Source: Variovorax sp. JS1663 (lineage in GTDB: Bacteria; Pseudomonadota; Gammaproteobacteria; Burkholderiales; Burkholderiaceae_C). Taken from it: a stretch of 64,000 bases of DNA. The translations under genes were made by a program, and so were the position numbers. The notes under the pieces are model-generated. The model saw only the letters and a program-made list of their open reading frames with translations. It did not search any database and was not told the DNA's origin. Below, in pieces: positions 49,899 to 60,307 of this stretch (its first letter is position 1; every line of letters begins with the position of its first letter). Location of the stretch: assembly GCF_002157355.1 (NCBI RefSeq), contig NZ_LYMK01000015.1, positions 62,001 through 126,000 on the forward strand, read 5' to 3'.

Positions 49899-50552
49899 AT
49901 GAAATTCGTCGCTTTCGAGCGCGCCAAGCAGGGCACGGGTGCGAGCCGCCGTCTCCGCATCTCGGGCAAGACGCCCGGCATCGTCTACGGGGGTGAAGGC
50001 CAGCCCCAACTGATCGAGCTCGATCACAACGCGCTGTGGCATGCGCTGAAGAAGGAAGCCTTTCACTCGTCCATCCTCGAGATGGAACTGGGCGGCAACG
50101 TCAGCAAGGTGCTCCTGCGCGACGTGCAGTACCACCCCTTCCGTCCGCTCGTGCAGCACGTGGACTTCCAGCGCGTCGATGCCCGCACCCGCATGACCGT
50201 GAAGGTGCCGCTGCACTTCAAGGGCGAGGAAGAGTCCTCGGCCGTCAAGCTGGACCACAACCTAGTGAACCACGTGATGACCGACATCGAGGTCAGCTGC
50301 CTGCCGGGCGACCTGCCCGAGTTCATCGAGGTCGACCTGACCGGCCTGACCAACAACGCCACCCTGCACGTCAGCGACATCAAGCTGCCCAAGGGCCTGA
50401 AGTACATCAGCCACGGCAAGGGCAACCCGGTGGTGGTGTCGGCCGTGCCGCCGCTGGTCGCGGAAGAAGCCGCGCCTGCCGAAGGTGCCGGTGAAGCCGC
50501 TCCGGCGGCTGCCAAGACGGACGCCAAGGCCGCGCCCGCCAAGAAGAAGTAA
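49899..50552 (+). CDS. rplY: 50S ribosomal protein L25 (Ctc form)
   Basis: 217 aa, the long Ctc/TL5 form. The 5S rRNA-binding N-domain is [20 protein letters not shown] with [19 protein letters not shown] and [18 protein letters not shown]. The C-terminal beta domain includes [15 protein letters not shown]. An Ala/Lys-rich tail ([13 protein letters not shown]) closes it. Located between prs and pth, as usual. Confidence 0.95.
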   Translation: MKFVAFERAKQGTGASRRLRISGKTPGIVYGGEGQPQLIELDHNALWHALKKEAFHSSILEMELGGNVSKVLLRDVQYHPFRPLVQHVDFQRVDARTRMTVKVPLHFKGEEESSAVKLDHNLVNHVMTDIEVSCLPGDLPEFIEVDLTGLTNNATLHVSDIKLPKGLKYISHGKGNPVVVSAVPPLVAEEAAPAEGAGEAAPAAAKTDAKAAPAKKK

Positions 50553-50574
50553 TCGCTTCTCGCGCTTCCCGGAA

Positions 50575-50601
50575 ACGGCCCGCCTTCGCGGGCCGTTTTT
50601 C
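50575..50601 (+). terminator. Rho-independent terminator after rplY
   Basis: 9-bp perfect stem ACGGCCCGC / GCGGGCCGT (50575-50583 and 50588-50596) with a CTTC loop and a T-run. Confidence 0.92.
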
Positions 50602-50633
50602 TTGGCGCGTCGCGCCGCCGATAATCCCGCCCC

Positions 50634-51266
50634 ATGATCAAGTTGTTCGTCGGCCTCGGCAATCCGGGCCCGGAGTACGAAGCCACGCGGCACAACGCCG
50701 GCTTCTGGTGGATCGACGCCCTCGCGCGCGAGCGCAAGCTCACGCTGCAGCCGGAGCGCAGCTACCACGGCCTGGTGGCCCGCATGCAGATCGGCGGGCA
50801 GCCGGTCTGGCTGCTGGAGCCGCAGACCTACATGAACCTCTCGGGCAAGTCGGTGGCCGCGCTGGCCCGCTTCTTCAAGATCGAGCCGCACGAGATCCTG
50901 GTGGTGCACGACGAGCTAGACGTCGTACCCGGCCAGGCCAAGCTCAAGCGCGGCGGCAGCCATGCCGGCCACAACGGCCTGCGCGACATCCACGCGCAGC
51001 TCGGCACGGCGGACTACTGGCGGCTGCGCCTGGGCATCGGCCATCCCGGCGTCAAGTCCGAGGTGGTGAGCTGGGTGCTGAAGAAGCCGCTGAAAGAACA
51101 GCGCGAGGCGATCGAGGACGCGATCGCCCGCACGCTGCACGCCTTCCCGGCCCTGGTCGCCGGCGAGATGGACAAGGCCACGCTGCTCATCCACACGAGC
51201 AAGCCGCCGCGTCCCAAGCCGCCGCGGCGCGAGCCGGGCGAAGGCGGACCGCCCGCTCCGGCCTGA
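50634..51266 (+). CDS. pth: Peptidyl-tRNA hydrolase
   Basis: 210 aa. [20 protein letters not shown] gives N10 and the catalytic H20; [20 protein letters not shown] and [12 protein letters not shown] are conserved. The C-terminus has an extra basic Pro-rich tail ([15 protein letters not shown]) beyond the usual ~190 aa. It frees tRNA from peptidyl-tRNA released early. It lies after the rplY terminator and shortly before the DUF4124-like gene. Confidence 0.96.
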   Translation: MIKLFVGLGNPGPEYEATRHNAGFWWIDALARERKLTLQPERSYHGLVARMQIGGQPVWLLEPQTYMNLSGKSVAALARFFKIEPHEILVVHDELDVVPGQAKLKRGGSHAGHNGLRDIHAQLGTADYWRLRLGIGHPGVKSEVVSWVLKKPLKEQREAIEDAIARTLHAFPALVAGEMDKATLLIHTSKPPRPKPPRREPGEGGPPAPA

Positions 51267-51295
51267 GCGGAATCACGAAGAAGGGAGAAAGAAGA

Positions 51296-52035
<740 letters not shown>

Positions 52036-52039
52036 TTAT

Positions 52040-52130
52040 CCGTCGGCCGCCGCCGGGCCGCCCCGAGGCGGCCAAAGCCCCCTCTGGGGGCGGTGAGGAC
52101 GCGAAGCGCCGAACGTGGGGGTCAACAGCT
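52040..52130 (-). repeat. Extragenic repeat B, copy 1 (inverted)
   Basis: GC-rich element with dyad segments; on the minus strand it reads ACCGCCCCCAGAGGGGGCTT then GGCCGCCTCGGGGCGGCCCG. The same architecture appears in opposite orientation at 53130-53215, on the other side of the first permease gene. It lies between the divergent ferredoxin and importer genes. Confidence 0.6.
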
Positions 52131-52176
52131 CTCGGCATGCTCATTGCGTCTGTCGGGTTATGCTGCGGCCCGCCCC

Positions 52177-53127
52177 ATGAGTCTCTTTCTATTCAAGCGC
52201 TTCGTGACGCTGATCGCCACGCTGGTCGGCGCCTCCGTCATCGTGTTCCTCGTGCTGGAGATCCTGCCCGGCAACGCCGCGCAGATGCTCATGGGCCCGG
52301 ACGCCTCGCCCGAGGCGGTCGCGGCCCTGGCCACCAAGCTCGGGCTGGACCAGCCCGCCTGGACGCGCTACTGGCATTGGATCGGTGGCCTGCTCACCGG
52401 CAACCTCGGCGACAGCTATGCCTACAGCACGCCGGTTGTCGAGCTGATCCTGGAGCGCCTGGCGCTGACCGTGCCGCTGGCCCTGCTCGCCATGGCCCTC
52501 ACCACCGCGCTTGCCCTCCTGGTGGGCGTGACCGCCGCGGCACGCCACAACAAGCTCGGCGACGTCGGCCTGATGGGTTTGACCCAGATCGGCATCGCGA
52601 TTCCCAACTTCTGGTTCGCCATCCTCCTGATCCTGGTCTTCTCCGTCCAGTTGCAATGGTTCTCGGCCGGCGGCTTCGAGGGGTGGCAGGAAGGCATCCT
52701 CCCCGGACTCAAGGCCTTGCTCCTGCCCGCGCTCTCGCTGGCGGTGGTGCAGGCCGCCATTCTGGCGCGCATCACGCGCTCCGCCGTGCTGGAGGTGATG
52801 CGCGAGGACTTCGTGCGCACCGCGCGCGCCAAGGGCGTCACCCAGCGCGCCGTCCTGTGGACCCACGTGCTGCGCAATGCCCTGATCCCGGTGGTCACCG
52901 TCATGGGCATGCAGTTCTCCGAGCTGCTGGCCGGCACCATCGTGGTGGAGAACGTGTTCTACCTGCCCGGCCTGGGCCGGCTGATCTTCCAGGCCATCAG
53001 CAACCGCGACCTCATCGTGGTGCGCAACTGCGTGATGCTGCTGGCTGCGATGGTGGTGATCGTCAATTTCGTGGTCGATGTGCTCTATGCCGTCATCGAT
53101 CCGCGCATCAAAGCCTCCGACATATGA
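52177..53127 (+). CDS. Dipeptide-type ABC transporter permease 1
   Basis: 316 aa DppB/OppB-type permease. N-terminal membrane helix (FKRFVTLIATLVGASVIVFL), periplasmic segment, then the core helices and the EAA loop: MREDFVRTARAKGVTQRAVL. The C-terminus ends VLYAVIDPRIKASDI, as is typical. I chose ATG 52177 (MSLFLFKRFV); a longer upstream frame lies in the repeat. It pairs with the next permease. Confidence 0.93.
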   Translation: MSLFLFKRFVTLIATLVGASVIVFLVLEILPGNAAQMLMGPDASPEAVAALATKLGLDQPAWTRYWHWIGGLLTGNLGDSYAYSTPVVELILERLALTVPLALLAMALTTALALLVGVTAAARHNKLGDVGLMGLTQIGIAIPNFWFAILLILVFSVQLQWFSAGGFEGWQEGILPGLKALLLPALSLAVVQAAILARITRSAVLEVMREDFVRTARAKGVTQRAVLWTHVLRNALIPVVTVMGMQFSELLAGTIVVENVFYLPGLGRLIFQAISNRDLIVVRNCVMLLAAMVVIVNFVVDVLYAVIDPRIKASDI

Positions 53128-53129
53128 GA

Positions 53130-53215
53130 CCCCCCGGCTTTTCACTCCGCCGCGCTGTGTGTAACTCCACCCCCCGAGGGGGCGGCGCGGCTCGCCGTGG
53201 GGCGGCCCGGCGGCG
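53130..53215 (+). repeat. Extragenic repeat B, copy 2
   Basis: Element with TCCACCCCCCGAGGGGGCGG and a following CTCGCCGTGGGGCGGCCCGG, related by inversion to the copy at 52040-52130. It fills the gap between the two permease genes and could form a hairpin that affects relative expression. Confidence 0.6.
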
Positions 53216-53221
53216 ACCGCT

Positions 53222-54103
53222 ATGAGCGCCGTCCCCGCACAAGTCCCCAGCGCCGCCGCGTTCAAGGTCCCAGGCTTCTGGGGCCGCGCTCTGCATCACC
53301 GCAGCTTCACCATCGGCGGCGCCCTGACGCTGTTGCTGATCCTGGCGGCCGCCGTCTCCCTGGTGTGGACCCCCTGGTCCCCCTACGAGATGAACATCGC
53401 CAACAAGCTCCAGCCGCCGACGGCCGCGCACTGGCTGGGCACCGACACCTTCGGGCGCGACGTGGCCTCGCTGCTGCTGGTGGGCGCGCGCGCGTCCATC
53501 CTGGTGGGGCTGATCGCGGTCGGCATCGGCCTCGTCGTCGGGACGGCGCTGGGCCTGCTCGCCGCCGCGAAGCGTGGCTGGGTCGAGGAGGCGATCATGC
53601 GCTTCGCCGACTTCTCGATGGCCTTTCCCGCCATCCTCTCGGCCATCATGATGACCGCCGTCTTCGGCGCCGGCATCGTCAACGCGATCATCGCGATCGG
53701 CATCTACAACATTCCCACCTTCGCGCGCATCACTCGCGCCTCGGCCAACGCGATCTGGTCGCGCGAGTACGTGGCCGCGGCGCGCGCCTGCGGCAAAGGC
53801 GCCTTCGCGATCACCGTGCAGCATGTGCTGCCCAACATCTCGGCGGTGCTGATCGTGCAGTCCACCATCCGCTTCGCGATCGCCATCCTGGCCGAGGCCG
53901 CGCTCTCCTATCTCGGCCTGGGCACGCAACCGCCGCAGCCTTCCTGGGGCCGGATGCTGAGCGAGGCCCAGACCATGATGTTCCAGGCCCCGCTGCTGGC
54001 AGTGTTCCCCGGCATGGCCATCGCGCTGGCCGTGCTCGGCCTCAACCTGCTGGGCGATGGCCTGCGCGACCTGCTCGATCCGCGCCTCGCCCGCGCCCGC
54101 TGA
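53222..54103 (+). CDS. Dipeptide-type ABC transporter permease 2
   Basis: 293 aa DppC/OppC-type permease. N-terminal helix (FTIGGALTLLLILAAAVSLV), then GTDTFGRDVASLLLVGARAS, a conserved family segment, and the EAA loop WSREYVAAARACGKGAFAIT. The C-terminus has NLLGDGLRDLLDPRL. It forms the channel with permease 1. The next gene starts 12 nt after it. Confidence 0.94.
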   Translation: MSAVPAQVPSAAAFKVPGFWGRALHHRSFTIGGALTLLLILAAAVSLVWTPWSPYEMNIANKLQPPTAAHWLGTDTFGRDVASLLLVGARASILVGLIAVGIGLVVGTALGLLAAAKRGWVEEAIMRFADFSMAFPAILSAIMMTAVFGAGIVNAIIAIGIYNIPTFARITRASANAIWSREYVAAARACGKGAFAITVQHVLPNISAVLIVQSTIRFAIAILAEAALSYLGLGTQPPQPSWGRMLSEAQTMMFQAPLLAVFPGMAIALAVLGLNLLGDGLRDLLDPRLARAR

Positions 54104-54115
54104 TCCCCGCTTCTC

Positions 54116-55102
54116 ATGCCCCTGCTCGAAGTCGACAACCTCCATGTGCAACTGCAGACGCAGCGCGGGCCCGCCGAGGCGGTGCGCGGCATCGGCTTCA
54201 CGCTCGAGCGCGGCGAGACACTGGGCATCGTCGGCGAATCCGGCTGCGGCAAGTCCATCACCGTCCAGTCGCTGATGGGGCTGCTGCCGGCCACCGCCAA
54301 GGTCACGGGCAGCATCCGCTTCGACGGCACCGAGCTGGTCGGCCTGCCCGAACGCGCGATGTGCGAGCTGCGAGGCAATCGCATCGGCATGATCTTCCAG
54401 GAGCCGATGACGGCGCTGAACCCGGTCCACACCATCGCGCGCCAGGTCGGCGAGCCGCTGCGCCTGCACCGCGGTCTGTCGCGCGCCGAGGCGCGCAAGG
54501 AGGCGCTGGCCCTGCTGGACCGGGTCGGCATTCCCGACGCCGCCTCGCGCCTGGATGCCTACCCGCACCAGTTCTCCGGCGGCCAGCGCCAGCGCATCGG
54601 CATCGCGATGGCGCTGGCCTGCGGGCCTGACCTGCTGATCGCCGACGAACCCACCACCGCGCTTGACGTCACCATCCAGAAGCAGATCCTCGAGCTCATT
54701 CAAGGCCTGGTGGCCGAACGCGGGATGGCCCTGATCCTGATCTCCCACGACCTCGGCGTGATCGCGCAGAACGTCTCCAGGATGCTGGTGATGTACGGCG
54801 GCAGCGTGGTCGAGAGCGGGCCGACAGCCGCCGTCTTCGCGGAGCGTGCCCATCCCTACACGCAGGGTCTTTTCGCCGCCCGGCCCGCGCTCGGAGCGGC
54901 GAGAGGCCTGAAGCTGGCCACCATCCGCGGCAGCGTGCCGGAACTGGTGGACCTGCCGGCCGGCTGTCCCTTCGCCGGCCGATGCCAGCTCACCATCGAC
55001 GACTGCCACGCCACGCGCCCGCCACCCACGCCGATGCCGCACGGGCACGAGGTGCGCTGCATCCGACTGGGCGAAGCGATCGCGCAGGAGGTGACGGCAT
55101 GA
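54116..55102 (+). CDS. Dipeptide-type ABC transporter ATPase 1
   Basis: 328 aa DppD/OppD-type. Walker [10 protein letters not shown]-loop [11 protein letters not shown], signature [15 protein letters not shown], Walker [16 protein letters not shown]-loop [10 protein letters not shown]. The C-terminal oligopeptide-transport extension ([19 protein letters not shown]) is present with its Cys residues. Overlaps the second ATPase gene by ATGA. Confidence 0.95.
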   Translation: MPLLEVDNLHVQLQTQRGPAEAVRGIGFTLERGETLGIVGESGCGKSITVQSLMGLLPATAKVTGSIRFDGTELVGLPERAMCELRGNRIGMIFQEPMTALNPVHTIARQVGEPLRLHRGLSRAEARKEALALLDRVGIPDAASRLDAYPHQFSGGQRQRIGIAMALACGPDLLIADEPTTALDVTIQKQILELIQGLVAERGMALILISHDLGVIAQNVSRMLVMYGGSVVESGPTAAVFAERAHPYTQGLFAARPALGAARGLKLATIRGSVPELVDLPAGCPFAGRCQLTIDDCHATRPPPTPMPHGHEVRCIRLGEAIAQEVTA

Positions 55103-55902
55103 CCGCTCTCCTCGAAGTCGAGAACCTGGTGCGCCACTACCAGCTCCCGCGGGAGCGCCTGTTCGGCCCGGCGCCGACGGTGAAGGCGCTGAACGGCGTC
55201 AGCTTCAGCCTCGAAGCCGGCCGCAGCATGGGCATCGTCGGCGAATCGGGCTCGGGCAAGTCGACGATCGCGCGCCTGGTGATGGCGCTGGACGCACCGA
55301 CCGCCGGCACGGTGAAGCTGCTCGGCCGTGATCTCCACGCGCTGCCCAAGGACGCGTTGCGCGCCACCCGCCGCGACCTGCAGATGGTCTTCCAGGACCC
55401 CTACGGTTCGCTCGACCCGCGCCAGACCGTGGCGCGAATCGTCGCCGAGCCCCTGGAGGCACTGGCCCAGACCAGCCGCGCGGAGCAGCACGAACTCGCC
55501 GCCGAATCGCTGGTCGCGGTGGGCCTGCGCGCCAGCGATCGCTACAAGTACCCCCACGAGTTCTCCGGTGGTCAGCGCCAGCGCATCGCGATCGCCCGCG
55601 CGCTGATCACCCGGCCCAAGCTGATCGTGGCCGACGAGCCGGTGAGCGCGCTCGACGTCTCGGTGCAAGCCCAGGTGCTGAACCTGATGCAGGACCTGCA
55701 GCAGAAGTTCGGCATCAGCTACCTGCTGATCAGCCATGACCTGGCCGTGGTCAACCACCTCTGCGACGAGGTCTGCGTGCTGCACCGGGGCCTGGTCGTC
55801 GAGCGCGGCGCGCCGCAACAGCTCTTCGCGCATGCCGAGCATCCCTACACCCAGGCCCTCCTGGCAGCGGTGCCACGGGCGGAGCCTGCGGCGCTTGCAT
55901 GA
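55099..55902 (+). CDS. Dipeptide-type ABC transporter ATPase 2
   Basis: 267 aa DppF/OppF-type. Walker A GESGSGKS, Q-loop VFQDPYGSLDPRQTV, signature [15 protein letters not shown], Walker B LIVADEPVSALDVS. It lacks the ~60-residue C-terminal extension of the first ATPase. The N-terminal LVRHYQLPRERLFGPAPTVK insert is typical of OppF. The gap to the binding-protein gene (55903-56015) shows no strong feature. Confidence 0.95.
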   Translation: MTALLEVENLVRHYQLPRERLFGPAPTVKALNGVSFSLEAGRSMGIVGESGSGKSTIARLVMALDAPTAGTVKLLGRDLHALPKDALRATRRDLQMVFQDPYGSLDPRQTVARIVAEPLEALAQTSRAEQHELAAESLVAVGLRASDRYKYPHEFSGGQRQRIAIARALITRPKLIVADEPVSALDVSVQAQVLNLMQDLQQKFGISYLLISHDLAVVNHLCDEVCVLHRGLVVERGAPQQLFAHAEHPYTQALLAAVPRAEPAALA

Positions 55903-56015
55903 GCGTCCGCCCGGCCACGCCGAAGGGGCAGGTGCTTGTCCCGAGCCCTCCGGCGCGCGGATGATGTAACGTTGTATGTCTTTCCTCTAACAGTTTCCAG
56001 TCCGGAGTCCTGAAC

Positions 56016-57509
56016 ATGTTGAAACGCCGCACACTCCTCACCACCGCTGCGCTCGCTACCGTGCCGCTCGCCCTGCCGCAGGCGGCGCTGGCCCAGGGGC
56101 GCAAGGACGCCCTGGTGATCGGCATGACGCTCGAGCCGCCGGGCCTGGACCCGACCACCGGTGCAGCGTCCGCCATCGCGGAAATCACCCACTACAACAT
56201 CTACGAGACGCTGACGAAGATCAACGCCGACGGCAAGGTGACGCCGCTCCTGGCCGAGAGCTGGGAGGTCTCGCCCGACCTCAAGACCTACACCTTCAAG
56301 CTGCGCCGCGGCGTGAAGTTCCAGAACGGCGAGCCATTCAACGCGCAGGCCGTCAAGTTCTCCTTCGATCGCGCCGGCGCCGAGAAGAGCACGAACAAGG
56401 ACAAGCGCACCTTCGCCAACCTGAGCACGCAGGTGGTGGACGACAACACCGTTGTGCTGATCAACAAGGAGATCGATCCGGACCTGCCCTTCCTGCTGGG
56501 CCAGGCAACCGCGATCATCGTCGAGCCCAAGAGCGTGGACACCAATGCCACGAAGCCGGTCGGCACCGGCCCCTACAAGCTGGACAGCTGGGCCAAGGGC
56601 GCCTCGGTGGTCGTGAGCAAGTGGGACGGCTATCGCAATCCGGGCGAGGCCAAGCTCCGGCGCGTGACTTTCCGCTTCATTTCCGACACCGCCGCGCAGG
56701 CGGCGGCGCTGATGGCCGGCGACGTCGACGTGTTCAAGCCGATCGGTACGCGCGCGGTGGCGCAGTTCAAGAACAACCCGCAGTTCCAGGTCATCCAGGG
56801 CGGCTCGCGCGCCAAGACCATTCTCGCCATCAACAGCAAGAAGAAGCCGCTCAACGACGTGCGCGTGCGCCGCGCCATCCTTGCCGCGATCGACCGCAAG
56901 GCGGTGATCGAAGGCGCCGCCGACGGGTTCGGCACGCCGATCGGCAGCCACTACGTGCCCGGCGCGCCCGGCTATGTGGATACCACTGCCATCAACCCCT
57001 ACGACGTCGAAAAGGCCAAGAAGCTCCTGGCCGAAGCCGGCGTGAAAACGCCGCTCGAACTCACGATGACGCTGCCGCCGCCCCCCTATGCACGCCAGGG
57101 CGGCGAAGTGATCGCGGCCGAACTGGCCAAGATCGGCATCACCGTGAAGATCCAGAACGTCGAGTGGGCGCAATGGCTCAGCAACACCTACGGCGGTGCG
57201 CACGACTACGACCTCAGCATCGTGTCGCACGTCGAGCCCTTCGACCTGGGCAACTATGCCAAGCCGGACTACTACTGGGGCTACGACTCCAAGGAGTTCT
57301 CCGCGCTTTACGCCAAGATCAAGAACACTGCGAACGAGGCCGAGCGCAACAAGCTCCTGGGGGATGCACAGAAGCTGCTGGCAACCGACGCAGCGAACGG
57401 ATTCCTGTACCAGCCCCAGTTCCCCAGCGTCGCCAGGAAAGGCGTCAAGGGTCTGTGGAAGGAAAGCCCGATCTTCGTCAACGACCTCGCGGCGCTGTCC
57501 TGGTCGTGA
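56016..57509 (+). CDS. Extracellular solute-binding protein, family 5
   Basis: 497 aa. Signal peptide with a twin-Arg start (MLKRRTLLTTAALATVPLAL, cleavage after ALAQ). The SBP family 5 body: DALVIGMTLEPPGLDPTTGA, LAESWEVSPDLKTYTFKLRR, and the typical KPVGTGPYKLDSWAKGA. It should deliver peptides or similar small ligands to the permeases just upstream. It overlaps the amidase start as GTGA, so transport and hydrolysis are coupled. Confidence 0.94.
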   Translation: MLKRRTLLTTAALATVPLALPQAALAQGRKDALVIGMTLEPPGLDPTTGAASAIAEITHYNIYETLTKINADGKVTPLLAESWEVSPDLKTYTFKLRRGVKFQNGEPFNAQAVKFSFDRAGAEKSTNKDKRTFANLSTQVVDDNTVVLINKEIDPDLPFLLGQATAIIVEPKSVDTNATKPVGTGPYKLDSWAKGASVVVSKWDGYRNPGEAKLRRVTFRFISDTAAQAAALMAGDVDVFKPIGTRAVAQFKNNPQFQVIQGGSRAKTILAINSKKKPLNDVRVRRAILAAIDRKAVIEGAADGFGTPIGSHYVPGAPGYVDTTAINPYDVEKAKKLLAEAGVKTPLELTMTLPPPPYARQGGEVIAAELAKIGITVKIQNVEWAQWLSNTYGGAHDYDLSIVSHVEPFDLGNYAKPDYYWGYDSKEFSALYAKIKNTANEAERNKLLGDAQKLLATDAANGFLYQPQFPSVARKGVKGLWKESPIFVNDLAALSWS

Positions 57510-58912
57510 GCACGCCGCTGCACGACCTGTCGGCACAGGCGCTCGTCGGCGCCTACCGCAAGGGGAGCCTGTCCCCGGTCGAGGTCACGCAGGCCGTGCT
57601 CGACCACATCGCGCGCTGGGAGCCGCGGCTGCAGGCCACCTGGCTGCTGCGCCCCGAGGCCGCGCTGGAGCAGGCGCGTGCCGCGGAGGCGCGCTGGCGC
57701 CGCGGTGAGCCGCGGGGCCCGATCGACGGCGTCCCGACCACGATCAAGGAGAACATCGCCACCCAGGGCGACCCCATGCCCGCCGGCACCGCGGCCGTGG
57801 CGCTGCGCCCGGCCGCGGCCGATGCGCCGCCTGCCGCGCGGCTGAAGGAAGCGGGTGCGGTGGTCGTCTCCAAGACCACCATGCCCGACTACGGCATGCT
57901 GTCTTCCGGACTCTCCAGCTTCCACCGGCTGGCCCGCAATCCCTGGGACCTGACCAGGACACCGGGCGGCTCCAGCGCAGGCGCCGGTGCGGCGGCGGCG
58001 GCCGGCTACGGCCCGCTGCATGTCGGCACCGACATCGGCGGGTCGCTGCGGCTGCCCGCCAGCTGGTGCGGCATCTTCACCCTCAAGCCCAGCCTGGGCC
58101 GCATTCCGATCGATCCGCCCTACATGGGCCGCGCAGCCGGCCCGATGACGCGCAGCGTCGCCGATGCGGCGCTCATGATGCAGGTGCTGGCGCAGCCCGA
58201 CGCGCGCGACAGCATGAGCCTGCCGGAACAGGTCATCGCCTGGTCCACCTTCGACGCCGGCGCAGAGCGCCTGCGCGGCTTGCGCATCGGCCTGCTGCTC
58301 GATGCGGGATGTGGCCTGGCCGTCGAGCCCGAGATCCTGAAGGCGGTCGAGCAGGCAGCGCGGCTGCTCGAGCGCGCCGGTGCCGTGGTCGAGCCGATGC
58401 GGCCCTTCATGTCGCAGGCCATGCTGGATGGCATGGACCATTTCTGGCGCATGCGGTCGCTGGTGGACATCAACGCCCTGCCGGCCGAGCAGCGCGTCAA
58501 GGTGTTGCCCTACATCCGTGCATGGGCCGAGAGCGCGGGAGCCTTCAGCGGCGAGCACGTGTTCCGCGGCTTCAGCCAATTCCACGCGACGCGCGTGGCG
58601 GCGGTGAGCGCCTGCTCGAAATTCGACTACGTGATCTCGCCCGTTTCGCCCAATCTGCCGGTGGACGCGGAGCTTCCTTCTCCCACCAACGACCCGCTGC
58701 GCCCGCTGGAGCACATTGGCTTCACCGTGCCCTTCAACATGTCGGAGCAGCCGGCCGCGTCGATCAACTGCGGCTACAGCGCCAGCGGCCTGCCCATCGG
58801 CCTGCAGATCGCGGGACATCGCTTCGACGACCTGGGCGTACTGCAGGTCGCGCGCGCCTTCGAGCTGATCCGCGAACCACAGCGGCCCTGGCCGCAGCCG
58901 CCGGCCGCCTGA
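57506..58912 (+). CDS. Amidase signature family hydrolase
   Basis: 468 aa from GTG 57506 (GTGA overlap). The catalytic triad is intact: K81 (PTTIKENIA), cis-Ser S156 (TPGGSSAGAG) and nucleophile S180 (GTDIGGSLR), with the usual 24-residue gap between the serines. It hydrolyses amides; the substrate is unknown. Coupling to the binding protein suggests it acts on the imported compound, for example a small amide or peptide. It ends 7 nt from the convergent LysR gene. Confidence 0.93.
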   Translation: MSTPLHDLSAQALVGAYRKGSLSPVEVTQAVLDHIARWEPRLQATWLLRPEAALEQARAAEARWRRGEPRGPIDGVPTTIKENIATQGDPMPAGTAAVALRPAAADAPPAARLKEAGAVVVSKTTMPDYGMLSSGLSSFHRLARNPWDLTRTPGGSSAGAGAAAAAGYGPLHVGTDIGGSLRLPASWCGIFTLKPSLGRIPIDPPYMGRAAGPMTRSVADAALMMQVLAQPDARDSMSLPEQVIAWSTFDAGAERLRGLRIGLLLDAGCGLAVEPEILKAVEQAARLLERAGAVVEPMRPFMSQAMLDGMDHFWRMRSLVDINALPAEQRVKVLPYIRAWAESAGAFSGEHVFRGFSQFHATRVAAVSACSKFDYVISPVSPNLPVDAELPSPTNDPLRPLEHIGFTVPFNMSEQPAASINCGYSASGLPIGLQIAGHRFDDLGVLQVARAFELIREPQRPWPQPPAA

Positions 58913-58919
58913 ACGCGGC

Positions 58920-59816
58920 TCAGGAAAACTGCGAGGCGAGCATCTCGCGCGCCCGCGTGACGAATTCCGTCTCGCCGCGCCGCGGCGGCAGCAGATGGAA
59001 GACCACCCGCGGCAGCGCGGGCAGGCCGTGCGGCGGCGCCAGGCGTGCCACGCCCTCGCACAGGGCGGATTCGTTGAGGCAGGCCACGCCCAAACCGGCC
59101 GCCAGCGCTGATTGCAGCCCGGCCACGCCCGAAGCCACGTGAGCCACCGTGTAGGGCACGCGCCGTCGGCGCAGCAGCCCGATGGTGAACTGGTGCAGCG
59201 AGCACGTGTCGGGCAGCACCAGCAGCCGCAGCGGCGCGCCACGCGCGACGCGCAGGCCGGCAGCGCCCATCCAGGCCAGCGATTCGCGGCGCAGCGCGGG
59301 CGCCTTCGCAGCGGCCTTGTCGCCCTGCCCGGCCACACGCATCGAGAGACCGACGTCGAACTGGCCCTGCGCATAGCCGGCCTCAATCGCCCCGCTCTTC
59401 AGCACGCTCACATGCAGCCGCACCTGGGGGTAGCGTTCGCCCAGGCGCGCGAGCAGGCGCGCCAGCTCTCCCGGCCGGAAGTAGTCGGTGACGGCGAGCC
59501 GCAGTTCACCCTGAAGGGTTTCGCCGCGCAGGTCGCGCAGGGCCTCGTCCGCCAGCACCAGCAGGCGCTGCGCATGGGCCAGCAGCCGCGTGCCGGCCGC
59601 CGTGGGCAGCACGCCGGCCTTGCTGCGGCTGAGCAGGGACTGGCCGGCGCGCTCCTCCAGCTTGCGCATCTGCTCGCTCACCGCGGACTGCGACAGGAAG
59701 ACCTGCGGCGCGGCCGCGGTGAGGCTGCCCGCCTCGACCACCGCGACGAAGGTCCTGAGCTGCTCCAGGTCGAAGCTCTGCTGCATGGGCATATCCATTC
59801 GTTCTACCGATGACAT
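58920..59816 (-). CDS. LysR-family transcriptional regulator
   Basis: 298 aa. N-terminal winged helix: FDLEQLRTFVAVVEAGSLTA, then SQSAVSEQMRKLEERAGQSL and FL-like SRSKAGVLPTAAGTRLL. The rest is the substrate-binding domain. It is divergent from the tautomerase gene (59893) with 76 nt between starts, so it probably controls that gene. It may also affect the convergent amidase operon. ATGs at codons 7, 9 and 11 are alternative starts. Confidence 0.92.
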   Translation of the reverse strand: MSSVERMDMPMQQSFDLEQLRTFVAVVEAGSLTAAAPQVFLSQSAVSEQMRKLEERAGQSLLSRSKAGVLPTAAGTRLLAHAQRLLVLADEALRDLRGETLQGELRLAVTDYFRPGELARLLARLGERYPQVRLHVSVLKSGAIEAGYAQGQFDVGLSMRVAGQGDKAAAKAPALRRESLAWMGAAGLRVARGAPLRLLVLPDTCSLHQFTIGLLRRRRVPYTVAHVASGVAGLQSALAAGLGVACLNESALCEGVARLAPPHGLPALPRVVFHLLPPRRGETEFVTRAREMLASQFS

Positions 59817-59892
59817 CCATCATATCTTCCCGCTTTTCAGATGGATCGCCTTTTCCCAGAATGAAGCCCTCATCGTTCGAAAGGAAAGCACC

Positions 59893-60291
59893 ATGCCCCA
59901 CATCGTGATCCATCTCTCCGGCCAGCCCGACGCCCAGCTCACCCGCCGCGTCGTCGAGACCGTGGCCGAGCTGACCCAGAGCGTGCTCGACAAGAAGCTG
60001 CCGGTGATCGCCACCACCGTGCAGTACATCGCCGACGACGCCTGGTTCATCGGAGGCCATTCGCTCGCCGAACTCGGCCAGTCGGCCTTCCATCTCGACA
60101 TCAGCATCACCGACGAGACCAACACCAAGGCCGAGAAGGCGCGCTACCTCCGCGAGATCTACCGCGCGATGGCGGCGCTGCGGAAGAATCTGCACGAGGT
60201 GTCCTATGTGCATCTGATCGACGCCCGCGCGGCGGCCTACGGTTACGGCGGACTCACGCAGGAGTACCGGCACCAGCAGGCCGGCGTGTAG
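59893..60291 (+). CDS. Tautomerase-family protein
   Basis: 132 aa. Pro2 after the initiator Met (MPHIVIHLSG) is the catalytic base expected of 4-oxalocrotonate tautomerase-type enzymes. The rest (ELTQSVLDKKLPVIATTVQY, then DDAWFIGGHSLAELGQSAFH) matches the longer tautomerase proteins of about 130 aa. Reaction: keto-enol isomerisation of a small acid, substrate unknown. RBS AAGGAA is close. It is opposite a LysR regulator. Confidence 0.85.
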   Translation: MPHIVIHLSGQPDAQLTRRVVETVAELTQSVLDKKLPVIATTVQYIADDAWFIGGHSLAELGQSAFHLDISITDETNTKAEKARYLREIYRAMAALRKNLHEVSYVHLIDARAAAYGYGGLTQEYRHQQAGV

Positions 60292-60307
60292 GGGCAGAAT
60301 AGGCTGC

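Noticed and set aside
53108-55048. 646-codon open frame antisense to the ABC importer genes
   Set aside because: His/Arg/Gly-rich shadow of genes with intact ABC motifs on the plus strand.
57308-59386. 692-codon open frame antisense to amidase and tautomerase regulator region
   Set aside because: Crosses several genuine genes and has shadow composition; the amidase triad and the LysR HTH are in other frames.
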